Shown: in pieces, positions 6,113-11,857 of the stretch | Layout of the letters: each line of letters opens with the position of its first letter | How positions within the stretch are numbered: position 1 is the first letter of the stretch | Source: Nitrospira sp. | Lineage (GTDB): Bacteria > Nitrospirota > Nitrospiria > Nitrospirales > Nitrospiraceae | Direction: 5' to 3' | Length of the DNA: 15,955 nucleotides | Assembly (NCBI GenBank): GCA_016873525.1 | Contig: VGXD01000014.1 | Location: forward strand, 1-15,955 | Notes under the pieces: model-generated | Told to the model about the DNA's origin: nothing | The model's input: the letters and a program-made list of their open reading frames with translations, nothing else | Database searches by the model: none | Made by a program: the position numbers and the translations under genes

Positions 6113-6478
6113 TTAACTGACCGCGTCGAACGGCGCCATCGTTCGAATGTACGAGAGCACATCCAGGATCTGCTCGTCGGTCAGGCGATCCCGCCAGCCG
6201 TGCATGGGGCTGAAAATCACGCCATGCGTGACGGCCACCAACAACTCCCAATCGGTCTTGGCTCGGGACCGCCGAGACTGCAGATTGGCCGGCGGCACGA
6301 CGAGAAACCGACCGTCCGGACCATTGCCCTCAAGGGTCAGGCCGTGACAACGCAGACAGTGCTGCTCGTAAACGGCCTGCCCGTTCTTGGCATTGCCCCG
6401 CTCCCCTTGCGCGGCAACCCAGCCGCTGCCGAGGAAGACGACAGCAAGGACGGCCATGATTCCGATGATATTTTTCAT
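6113..6478 (-). CDS. Periplasmic monoheme class I cytochrome c
   Basis: The 121-residue protein starts with a signal peptide (MKNIIGIMAVLAVVFLGSGW, cleavage near VAA-QGE). The mature part holds one heme motif, C41-L-R-C44-H45, followed by GLTLEGNGPDG. The likely distal ligand is M92 in FSPMHGWRDRLTDEQILDVL, and the C-terminal helix DVLSYIRT is typical of class I c-type cytochromes. The length fits a soluble single-domain electron carrier. The start is supported by GGAGTAAGGT directly before the ATG. It lies 34 nt after the HAD/ATPase gene on the same strand and may be the last gene of that operon, or have its own promoter in the short gap. No partner oxidase or dehydrogenase gene is present. 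Confidence 0.9.
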   Translation of the reverse strand: MKNIIGIMAVLAVVFLGSGWVAAQGERGNAKNGQAVYEQHCLRCHGLTLEGNGPDGRFLVVPPANLQSRRSRAKTDWELLVAVTHGVIFSPMHGWRDRLTDEQILDVLSYIRTMAPFDAVS

Positions 6479-6512
6479 ACCTTACTCCATTGGTTATGGG
6501 CCCTCGCCATTC

Positions 6513-8249
6513 CTAGCGCAGGGCGTTCAACTCCTCATAATGAGCCGCCACGGTCTTCCGAAGGGCCTCTCGCAGTTCTTCGCCTCTGAGCTGCCGGTTG
6601 GAGAGTTTTTTCAGCCTGGCCGCCAGGCCCATATCCCCCAGGGCCTCCTCCGCCCATCGAGAAAAATCCTGGCGGCGGTCGTGGTATTCCAGGCTCTCGA
6701 CCGGCAGCATCGGAATCAGGTGAAGAAACTCGAAGAGGCTGGCCGCCCCCTTGCCGATGCCGGCCTGCTCATCCCGGAACCAGAACCGTTTGCCCGGCGG
6801 CAGCGGCATGTCGAGGTACTTATAGAGATGCCGCACATGGGGCACCCGTCTGATGGCCGGGCGCAGCCGGACCACCGGACCTCCGCAAAGCAGCGCGGAC
6901 CCCGTCGGAATCTCTTCCACGCCAATCCCCCCTCTGCGGCAGGCCTCGCAGTGCTCCAGGACCGCCCGCATCGCCTCCGGCTCGGTCATGCGGGTCAATA
7001 GACAGTGGTGCATCGCCTGGAGCACTCTCCGATCCATCCGGTCCGGCCGGTAGGAGACAAAGGCCCAGCCCCCGGCGTCCAGCTGGGGCGCCACGGCGTC
7101 CGTCACCTCATCTCCGTCGGGCAACAGAAACTGCTGGGCTTCTTCCAGCACGATCCAATGCGGCCGATACTTTCGCTCGCGCAAGGGACGGAGCAGGCGG
7201 ATCAATTCGGCGACATACCCGCTCCTAAGCCCCAGGGGGTAGCGGCTCAGATCGACCACCACCGAGACGCCTGCGGCATCCAACAAGGAGACCACCGCGT
7301 CCGGGGTCGGCATCGAGGCGCGGTCCCCTTCCAGCGCCACAAACCGGGGCAACACCCGCAAACCGCGGAAGTCGCCTTCCGGGTCCACAAGCAGGACCTG
7401 GTAGTCCTCATGGTGCAACCCTTCCGCCAAGAGGCCGACCATCCAGGACTTGCCGGTGCCCGAGTCCCCAAACACCCCAAGGTTCCGTCCGGCCAGACGG
7501 GATGCCGGCAGGCTCACATCCCGCCCCGTGTCATCCTGACCAATCAAGATCGGACGTTCGCGCCTAAGCGGAATGTCGAGAAAGCGGCCGGCCAAAGGAT
7601 AGCGTCGAAGGACCTCCAACACGCCGGCCGGTCCCGCCGCCTCCGCCACCACATCCGCCATCTCCCGAACCGCCGGGACCGCATCGCCCACCGCCACGCC
7701 CACTTCGGCCAAGGTCAACATGGACAGATCGTTCTCCGCATCCCCGAAGGCTGCCAGGTTCCTGGCCGAAAACCCACAGATGGTCAAGAGCCGCTGGAGG
7801 CCCGTCCCCTTCGTCGATCCCGGCGGCACGATCATCACCGCCCCCTTGTTGTACTCGACCGAGGCGCCGCCGCCATAGGAAGGGCTGCCGAGCACCCGCC
7901 ACACCGCTTGGTCCTGGGGCACCCAGGTGGCCGCAATGGCCAGGCCTCGTTCGAAGGGAATTTGAGCCTCGTCCAACGCTTTCAACAGATGGGCGCTGAG
8001 TTGGCCGAAGGGAAGGTACGTTTCACCGCTCGCGGTATGCGCCAACACGGCGCCGTTTTCCCACACGACGCCGGTAAAGAGTTCGCCCACAGGACCCAAC
8101 GACACCGTCCCGAAGCGGCGGCCCGTAACCAGAAACAGCGCATGGCCGGAGGCGCGACATTGCTCCAGCGCGGACACCACCTCGGGAGGCACTACTCCGT
8201 CCAGGGCCAGGGTCCCGTCAAAGTCGAAGGCCATGACACGGCGATACAT
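6513..8249 (-). CDS. Fusion: HAD-IIB phosphatase + HerA-like P-loop ATPase
   Basis: The 578-residue protein has two domains. Residues 1-215 are a HAD-superfamily IIB (Cof-type) phosphatase with all four motifs: D9-F-D11-G-T, V-T42-G-R, K147 (STKGTG) and GD170-AEN-D174. Residues about 232-470 are a P-loop ATPase resembling the HerA/DUF87 group: Walker A GDSGTGKS (261-268), VLLVDPEGDFRGL (285-297), Walker B HWIVLEEAQQF (364-374), and ALLCGGPVVRLRP as in the helicase core's last strands. The final 100 residues are a charged helical tail (HLIPMLPVESLEYHDRR, then AEEALGDMGLAARLKKLSNR). GGAGGGG (8256-8262) six bases ahead supports the start. Both active sites look intact. The combination suggests a nucleotide- or sugar-phosphate phosphatase coupled to an ATP-driven machine, but substrate and role are unknown. 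It follows the phosphoribosyltransferase gene by 108 nt. Confidence 0.85.
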   Translation of the reverse strand: MYRRVMAFDFDGTLALDGVVPPEVVSALEQCRASGHALFLVTGRRFGTVSLGPVGELFTGVVWENGAVLAHTASGETYLPFGQLSAHLLKALDEAQIPFERGLAIAATWVPQDQAVWRVLGSPSYGGGASVEYNKGAVMIVPPGSTKGTGLQRLLTICGFSARNLAAFGDAENDLSMLTLAEVGVAVGDAVPAVREMADVVAEAAGPAGVLEVLRRYPLAGRFLDIPLRRERPILIGQDDTGRDVSLPASRLAGRNLGVFGDSGTGKSWMVGLLAEGLHHEDYQVLLVDPEGDFRGLRVLPRFVALEGDRASMPTPDAVVSLLDAAGVSVVVDLSRYPLGLRSGYVAELIRLLRPLRERKYRPHWIVLEEAQQFLLPDGDEVTDAVAPQLDAGGWAFVSYRPDRMDRRVLQAMHHCLLTRMTEPEAMRAVLEHCEACRRGGIGVEEIPTGSALLCGGPVVRLRPAIRRVPHVRHLYKYLDMPLPPGKRFWFRDEQAGIGKGAASLFEFLHLIPMLPVESLEYHDRRQDFSRWAEEALGDMGLAARLKKLSNRQLRGEELREALRKTVAAHYEELNALR

Positions 8250-8357
8250 GCGCGTCCCCTCCGGCCTCGACGGCGAACCGGCCCCTCCCGTCCCTTGCGA
8301 TCATCCGACAGGAAGGAGCCCTACGCGGGGAGTTCCCGATGCCGGGGACGCAAACCG

Positions 8358-9029
8358 CTACCCATGGGGCCGCTGCGCGCGTTCCGGCAAGGCCGTAGCC
8401 GCCCGTTCCAAATAGCGGAGCACCGCCGCATCTTCCACTTGCGTGAAATCTTCATAGTGGTTGCCGACCGCAAAAAACGGCTCCGGCGTCATCAGGACAA
8501 CCAGTTCGTCAACTTCCCGCTTGGCCCTTGCGAGGGTTTCTTTGGGCCCGACCGGAATCACGCCGACCAGGCGCTTCAGGTGGAGCCCCTTCAAGGCCTC
8601 CAGAGACGCGAAAAACGTCGCTCCCGTGGCGATGCCGTCGTCCACGAGCAAGACCGTGCGGCCGGTCAGCGCCGGCAGGGGCCGCCCGCCCCGGTACAAG
8701 GCCTGCCGCCTCTTAATTTCATCCTGCTGCGCCCGGATCGGCTTCTCCAGATCTTCCCTGGTCAAGGCAAAGGCCTCCAGCGCTTCCCGATTGAGAAACA
8801 ACGCGCCGGTTTCGGCGATCGCCCCGATGGCATATTCCGGATTGCCCGGCGCGCCGAGTTTCCGCGTGATCAGGACATCCAAGGGAAGATGGAGCGCAAG
8901 GCTCAACGTGTAGCCCACCGCGACCCCGCCACGCGGCAAGGCCAGGATCAGCGCATCGGGATTGTCCCGATAGGCCCCCAATCGCTTGGCCAGCAACCGG
9001 CCCGCCTCTTCACGGTCACGCAAAATCAC
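8358..9029 (-). CDS. Phosphoribosyltransferase-family protein
   Basis: The frame is open from 9119, but the first 30 residues (basic, MWASPRRRNPRASR) would overlap the Hsp20 gene. GTG at 9029 gives a 223-residue protein beginning MILRDREEAGRLLAKRLGAY, a common start in this family, with GGGGTGAG just upstream. It has a type I PRTase fold: LPRGGVAVG (31-39), ITRKLGAPGNPEYAIGAI (54-71) and the PRPP-binding loop VLLVDDGIATGAT (126-138) with both acidic residues. A flexible hood (residues 90-115) replaces the domain found in nucleobase salvage enzymes. Members of this group are often next to stress genes and their substrates are unknown; it need not be a nucleotide-salvage enzyme. The gene lies 34 nt downstream of Hsp20 in the same operon. 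Confidence 0.85.
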   Translation of the reverse strand: MILRDREEAGRLLAKRLGAYRDNPDALILALPRGGVAVGYTLSLALHLPLDVLITRKLGAPGNPEYAIGAIAETGALFLNREALEAFALTREDLEKPIRAQQDEIKRRQALYRGGRPLPALTGRTVLLVDDGIATGATFFASLEALKGLHLKRLVGVIPVGPKETLARAKREVDELVVLMTPEPFFAVGNHYEDFTQVEDAAVLRYLERAATALPERAQRPHG

Positions 9030-9063
9030 GATCTCACCCCACGCTGCGAGCAACCCAAAACTC

Positions 9064-9537
9064 TTAGCCCACCTTGATCTCGACGCTCTTGGGTTTCGCC
9101 TTCTCGGACTTGCCCACATGGACTTTGAGGATGCCGTCCTTGAACTCGGCGTTCACCTTCGTCCCATCCGCATCCTCCGGAAGGGTGAAACTGCGCTCGA
9201 AGCTTCCATAGGCGCGTTCGACGCGGTGGTATTTTTTGCCCTTCTCCTCTTTCTCGTACTTCCGCTCTCCCGTGATCGTCAGGACATCGTCCTCGACCGA
9301 CACTTTGACTTCCTCTTTCTTGACCTCCGGCAGTTCGGCCTTGATGAGATATTCCTTCTCGTCTTCGACGATGTCCACGAGCGGCGCCCATTCGGCCACC
9401 CGCATGGCCTCGTCCTTCCCGCCATCCTTGCGCACCGGCAGCCGGCCAAACATCGACGTCAGCCGGTGCTGCATCTCTTCCAGTTCCTTGAACGGATCCC
9501 AGCGAGTCGTCGGTTCCCATCGCATCAAATTCCCCAT
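9064..9537 (-). CDS. hsp20: Small heat-shock protein, Hsp20/alpha-crystallin family
   Basis: This 157-residue protein is a typical small heat-shock chaperone that holds unfolding proteins in large oligomers. The N-terminal arm (MRWEPTTRWDPFKELEEMQ) is followed by the alpha-crystallin domain at about 49-142: PLVDIVEDEKEYLIKAELP, DVLTITGERKYEKEEKG, the conserved AYGSFERSFTLPEDAD and FKDGILKVHV. The C-terminal V152-E-I154 corresponds to the I-x-I anchor. AGGAGGGG seven bases before the ATG is a strong ribosome-binding site, better than those of its neighbours, so this gene may be the most highly expressed of the operon. The gene starts 18 nt after the YCGYANG gene; a small palindrome (GTTGTTATGACAAC, 9552-9565) covers that junction. 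No classical CIRCE or sigma-32 promoter is visible. Confidence 0.93.
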   Translation of the reverse strand: MGNLMRWEPTTRWDPFKELEEMQHRLTSMFGRLPVRKDGGKDEAMRVAEWAPLVDIVEDEKEYLIKAELPEVKKEEVKVSVEDDVLTITGERKYEKEEKGKKYHRVERAYGSFERSFTLPEDADGTKVNAEFKDGILKVHVGKSEKAKPKSVEIKVG

Positions 9538-9555
9538 GACAGCCCCTCCTTGTTG

Positions 9556-10032
9556 TTATGACAACCCCGTTTGATTCCCGGTCCCTTTGTCCTTCACTCG
9601 CTCCCCAGCCTCCCACCGTTGACGGAATCCCTCCGCATCCCCGTAGGCGATAAAATCCTCGTGGTGTTGGGGCGGATGAAAATCTTTCGTCTCCAGGTGT
9701 TTGATGGGGCAAAAATAACGTTCGGTGTCGCCGGCGATACGCGCCGCATACTGAATCACGCCATTGGCATACCCGCAGTACGCGCAGGCCAATTTCAAGA
9801 TTGCAGGCAAATAGGACAGCTTGTGACGGTCGATCTTGATGTAGCTCCCTCGAGGCACCACCGGTATGCCCAAGATGGGGAAGGCAATCCGATGATAGAA
9901 TTCCAGGAAGAGATCGAGAAACACCAGCGGCACGATCATCGCGTAGAGGAGGGGGGAAGCCACGAGGGTCGTCCACTTAGGCGCAAGCTTCACGATCGGC
10001 ACGAGGGCATCAACCGGTGCGGCCTTAGCCAT
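9556..10032 (-). CDS. Conserved membrane protein with YCGYANG motif
   Basis: ATG 10032 gives 158 residues, with AGGGTGG about ten bases ahead; it overlaps the end of the zinc-ribbon gene by 8 bases. One or two membrane helices cover residues 21-47 (TTLVASPLLYAMIVPLVFLD), followed by FYHRIAFPILGIP, a basic YIKIDRHKLSYL segment, AYCGYANGVIQYAARIA (84-100) and RYFCPIKH (105-112). I recall uncharacterised membrane proteins in Proteobacteria and other phyla sharing the order FYHRI..PL.GIP, IDRH.L.YL, CVYCGYANG and CPIKH. The conserved C83, C86 and C108 with H112 could bind a metal or form a redox site on one face of the membrane. Function is unknown. Position between two metal-binding-type small genes and Hsp20 suggests a stress role. 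Confidence 0.8.
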   Translation of the reverse strand: MAKAAPVDALVPIVKLAPKWTTLVASPLLYAMIVPLVFLDLFLEFYHRIAFPILGIPVVPRGSYIKIDRHKLSYLPAILKLACAYCGYANGVIQYAARIAGDTERYFCPIKHLETKDFHPPQHHEDFIAYGDAEGFRQRWEAGERVKDKGTGNQTGLS

Positions 10033-10282
10033 GGGGCACCACCCTTTCCCGCAGCCGCAATCGCCGCGATTCGTCCCTCTCAAGCTGCTTGTGGCAATGC
10101 GTCAGACCATGCATATCCACGACTGTGTCGCAGAGAAGGCACCGCCACCCGATCGAGCAGGGCGGTTCGCCCTCGAGCATTCCGGTCCTCGGACCTTGCA
10201 GCCTGACCATCACCATCAAACAGCCGCAGTGTTCGCAACGACCGGGACCGGTTTTTTTGATTCCTGATTTGAGGGCTTTCAC
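10025..10282 (-). CDS. Small zinc-ribbon protein
   Basis: This 85-residue protein starts at GTG 10282, which overlaps the stop of the upstream winged-helix gene as GTGA; the longer open frame further upstream overlaps that gene and is out of character. Two knuckles, C16-x2-C19 (RCEHCGC) and C48-x2-C51 (WRCLLCDTVVD), make a zinc ribbon, joined by MVMVRLQGPRTGMLEGEPPC; extra cysteines are C21, C42 and C63. The C-terminus is strongly basic (ERDESRRLRLRERV), which could bind nucleic acid. I recall small proteins of the pattern CGGLMV, then WRCLNCGEVVD, in several phyla, none with a known function. Its end overlaps the next gene by 8 bases, so translation of the three genes is coupled. Confidence 0.75.
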   Translation of the reverse strand: MKALKSGIKKTGPGRCEHCGCLMVMVRLQGPRTGMLEGEPPCSIGWRCLLCDTVVDMHGLTHCHKQLERDESRRLRLRERVVPHG

Positions 10283-10494
10283 GATGCGACCATCTTCCGT
10301 GCCGGCCTGACGGAATACCTGCCACGCCCCTCTTGCCGGAGGGAGAGCTGCCCTGTTCGGCTGAGGCGGTCCACTTCCATAAAGACCTGACTCCAGGTGA
10401 GGTCCGGACAGTCCAAGAGCAGGTCCTCCAGAAGATAGCCTGGTCTCCGCGATGCCGCCTCCATGATCCGATCGGCAACGCTCGGCTGGCTCAT
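10279..10494 (-). CDS. Small winged-helix-like protein, first gene of operon
   Basis: ATG 10494 has GGGGGAG six bases ahead; the upstream in-frame ATG 10557 lies inside the predicted promoter and is rejected. The 71-residue product (MSQPSVADRIMEAASRRPGY onward) has three short helices and a wing: LEDLLLDCPDLTWSQVFMEVDRLSRTG then QLSLRQEGRGRYSV. This is the pattern of a minimal winged helix-turn-helix, as in small transcription regulators or nucleic-acid adaptors. It ends in overlap GTGA with the zinc-ribbon gene. As the first gene behind a candidate sigma-54 promoter it could be an autoregulator, but this is a guess; the family is unknown to me. Confidence 0.72.
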   Translation of the reverse strand: MSQPSVADRIMEAASRRPGYLLEDLLLDCPDLTWSQVFMEVDRLSRTGQLSLRQEGRGRYSVRPARKMVAS

Positions 10495-10546
10495 CGCGTC
10501 TCCCCCTTTCAGGCCCCCAATACTCCCCCCACAACACTGAGGAGTG

Positions 10547-10563
10547 AGCAAACGCAATGCCAG
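10547..10563 (-). promoter_or_regulatory. Candidate sigma-54 (-24/-12) promoter of stress operon
   Basis: On the - strand, CTGGCATTGCGTTTGCT fits the sigma-54 pattern YTGGCAcg-N4-TTGCW: the -24 GG and -12 GC are both present with exactly the required spacing, and TTGCT completes the -12 element. Transcription would start near 10536, leaving a 42-nt leader before the winged-helix ATG. It would need an AAA+ activator encoded elsewhere; I see no clear upstream activator site. Confidence 0.5.
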
Positions 10564-10752
10564 AAACGCACTCGGTCCCAGGCATCCTAAGCCGTCGAAA
10601 TAACGAGGTCTAAGACAGGGTTTCGCAGCGCGCTTGGGAGACAGACCCCTCGATCTGGGGAATTTCAGGCTAGAACGAAAGGGCTCTTGTAGCTAAATGC
10701 CCCAGGCGATCTTCGGAACAACACGAGGCTGACGACATTGCAGGAGATTCTG

Positions 10753-10780
10753 TTGATACGGACAGAGCAATGGTTATAAA
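10753..10780 (+). promoter_or_regulatory. Sigma-70-like promoter of the RNA gene
   Basis: TTGATA (10753-10758), a 16-base spacer and TATAAA (10775-10780) match consensus at 5 of 6 bases each. Transcription would begin near 10787, with no credible protein gene following on the + strand. The 190 nt between this element and the sigma-54 site hold no gene that I can support. Confidence 0.6.
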
Positions 10781-10786
10781 AAAGCT

Positions 10787-11063
10787 GGAAGGAGGGAAAG
10801 GAAAGCCAGAGAAGGTCGGCAAGCAAGGTTTGTGACTCGCCTTCGTGCAGCAGGAGCGGAGGGCACCGCTTCTGTGCTGGTCGCGGGGTCTGTGGTCCAA
10901 GGGGCGCGTTTCCTCGCAGGTGCCAGATAGGCACGGCCTCGGAAGAGGCGAAGAAGGTGGGAAGCGCGGGGCAACCAGTCGGGTCGTGGTGCTGCTGGGT
11001 TGCCGGACAGGGTCCCGGCCAGTCGACAAAGCCGGTGTCCACACGAGGGCGGGCCGTTTTTTT
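10787..11063 (+). ncRNA. Candidate structured non-coding RNA, class not recognised
   Basis: After the promoter at 10753-10780 and a purine-rich leader, bases 10836-11053 fold into a closed structure. P1 joins the ends (10836-10847 with 11042-11053, 12 bp). P2 is a hairpin at 10848-10879 (CAGCA+GGAGCGG with CCGCTTC+TGCTG). P3 (10905-10914 with 10959-10968) encloses two hairpins, GTGCC-AGATA-GGCAC (10920-10934) and GCCTC-GGAA-GAGGC (10936-10949, GNRA-type loop). P4 is GGCAACC/GGTTGCC (10970-11004). P5 is GGACA+CCGGC with GCCGG+TGTCC (11005-11040). Only 10881-10904 remains unpaired. Wobble pairs in P1, P2 and P3 are G-U on the + strand, and T7 follows P1. No RNase P, tmRNA, SRP or 6S signatures were found. 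The fold was derived by eye, without energies or covariation. Confidence 0.6.
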
Positions 11064-11076
11064 GTCTTGTTTTTTT
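11042..11076 (+). terminator. Intrinsic terminator, double T-tract
   Basis: The 3' arm of the closing helix (CACGAGGGCGGG) is followed by CCG and two runs of seven T (11057-11063 and 11070-11076). This ends + strand transcription just before the stop of the convergent VIT-like gene at 11081. The 5' arm lies about 200 nt upstream, or a shorter CGGCC/GGCCG pairing (11016-11020 with 11052-11056) could serve. Confidence 0.6.
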
Positions 11077-11080
11077 CAAC

Positions 11081-11566
11081 TTAAGCGCTGTTGAAAGCCG
11101 CATGAACCCAGTGACCGACGTAGTGGGTGATCGCGATCACGACCAAGGCGATGACAAGGTGTTCCGTGATGACAAGCCAGGGCGACACCCTCTGTTCCCT
11201 TGCCATGGAGTAGCTCAACAGGCCCAGGAGGAAGAGGCCCCACCCGATTCCGACCAGAATGGCGGTCGCAATGGGAAATAGGAGCACCGGGACCAGAAAC
11301 GTCAAGGCGAACACAAACTTGGCCAGGAAGGTCGCAAGGGTCGCTTCCCAGATTTCCCTGCTGCTGTGCTGGTTCTCGGACTCTTGTGACACGTGCATGC
11401 CCAAGGCATCCGAAAAAGCGTCCGCAACCGCGATGGTCACGATGCCTCCCGCCACCACGAGTTTGGAATGGGTGCCGGAATGCAACCCCACCATCAGGCC
11501 CAGCGTCGTAATGATCCCCGATGTCAACCCAAAGCTCAGGCCCGTTTTGAGCGATCCTTTCAGCAT
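11081..11566 (-). CDS. VIT/CCC1-like membrane transporter
   Basis: The 161-residue protein has about four to five hydrophobic segments. Its first part, FGLTSGIITTLGLMVGLHSGT (12-32), matches the start of the VIT1/CCC1 family of iron and manganese transporters, and ADAFSDALGMHVSQESENQ (49-67) is the usual second-helix segment with its acidic and Met residues. The cytosolic metal-binding loop of plant VIT1 (between helices 2 and 3) is short here (about 63-75), as in many bacterial members. This points to export of divalent iron or manganese from the cytoplasm, but substrate is not proven. GGAGGG is close ahead of the ATG. It is 18 nt after the acyl carrier protein gene and closes the acetyl-CoA operon; the link between these functions is not clear. 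Confidence 0.78.
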   Translation of the reverse strand: MLKGSLKTGLSFGLTSGIITTLGLMVGLHSGTHSKLVVAGGIVTIAVADAFSDALGMHVSQESENQHSSREIWEATLATFLAKFVFALTFLVPVLLFPIATAILVGIGWGLFLLGLLSYSMAREQRVSPWLVITEHLVIALVVIAITHYVGHWVHAAFNSA

Positions 11567-11584
11567 CGGCCCTCCGGCAACCGC

Positions 11585-11857
11585 TCAGGTCGTTTTTTCC
11601 CCGCCCGACATGGCCAGCACATAGTTCACGCAGCCGGTCAAGCTCGAAAGCTTCGAATAGTCCGCCTCGGGAATATCGATGCGAAGAGCTTCGTGCAGCG
11701 CGATCACGAAGTTGAGGAAATCCATCGAGTCGATGTCCATCTGGTCGCGGAAGCTCACATCTGGCTTCAGCGAAGCCACATCCGCCTCCGGGGCGATCTC
11801 CCCGAGGATGCGAAGGGCCGCACGGGCCACTTCTTCGGCGGTCAAGGGGACGCTCAT
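11585..11857 (-). CDS. Acyl carrier protein
   Basis: This 90-residue protein is a full four-helix acyl carrier protein. The attachment site is S44 in MDIDSMDFLNFV, where a phosphopantetheinyl transferase would add 4'-phosphopantetheine. Asp before the Ser and the acidic helix II are typical, although the C-terminal helix VNYVLAMSGGEK is more neutral than in the fatty-acid synthase AcpP, suggesting a specialised carrier. Its ATG overlaps the stop of the E2 gene as ATGA, so it is translated with the pyruvate dehydrogenase. Since E2 needs lipoate made from octanoyl-ACP, a dedicated carrier for lipoylation is attractive, but no lipA/lipB gene is here; another acyl-transfer job is equally possible. 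Confidence 0.88.
   Translation of the reverse strand: MSVPLTAEEVARAALRILGEIAPEADVASLKPDVSFRDQMDIDSMDFLNFVIALHEALRIDIPEADYSKLSSLTGCVNYVLAMSGGEKTT

Noticed and set aside
5581..6589. Overlapping frames on both strands across the CopD-like and cytochrome c genes
   Set aside because: They are shadows; the CopD-like membrane pattern and the CxxCH motif with signal peptide identify the true frames.
7005..9077. 690-codon open frame on the + strand
   Set aside because: It is antisense to the HAD/ATPase and phosphoribosyltransferase genes, which have clear motifs. Its product is Arg/Gln/Pro/His-rich with no domain, as expected from GC-rich shadow frames.
9026..9976. 316-codon frame on the - strand
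   Set aside because: It overlaps the Hsp20 and YCGYANG genes in another frame and has shadow-type composition.
10770..10835. Small basic ORF of 21 codons (ATG GTT ATA AAA AAG onward)
   Set aside because: Its ATG lies upstream of the predicted -10 element and has only a weak ribosome-binding site, so the predicted transcript would not include it. It cannot be excluded if transcription starts earlier.
10787..11063. RNase P RNA, tmRNA, SRP RNA or 6S RNA as identity of the structured RNA
   Set aside because: I looked for the RNase P GAGGAAAGTC core, tRNA-like tmRNA ends, the SRP GGTCCGGAAGGAAGCAGC loop and a 6S-type single long rod; none is present.
10845..11084. 79-codon frame on the + strand inside the RNA gene
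   Set aside because: The sequence is Arg/Gly/Ser-rich, runs through the terminator's T-tracts and has no ribosome-binding site; a structured RNA explains the region better.
10665..11103. Several overlapping - strand frames of 109-125 codons
   Set aside because: They overlap each other in different frames, are Pro/Arg/Ser-rich and have no ribosome-binding sites.
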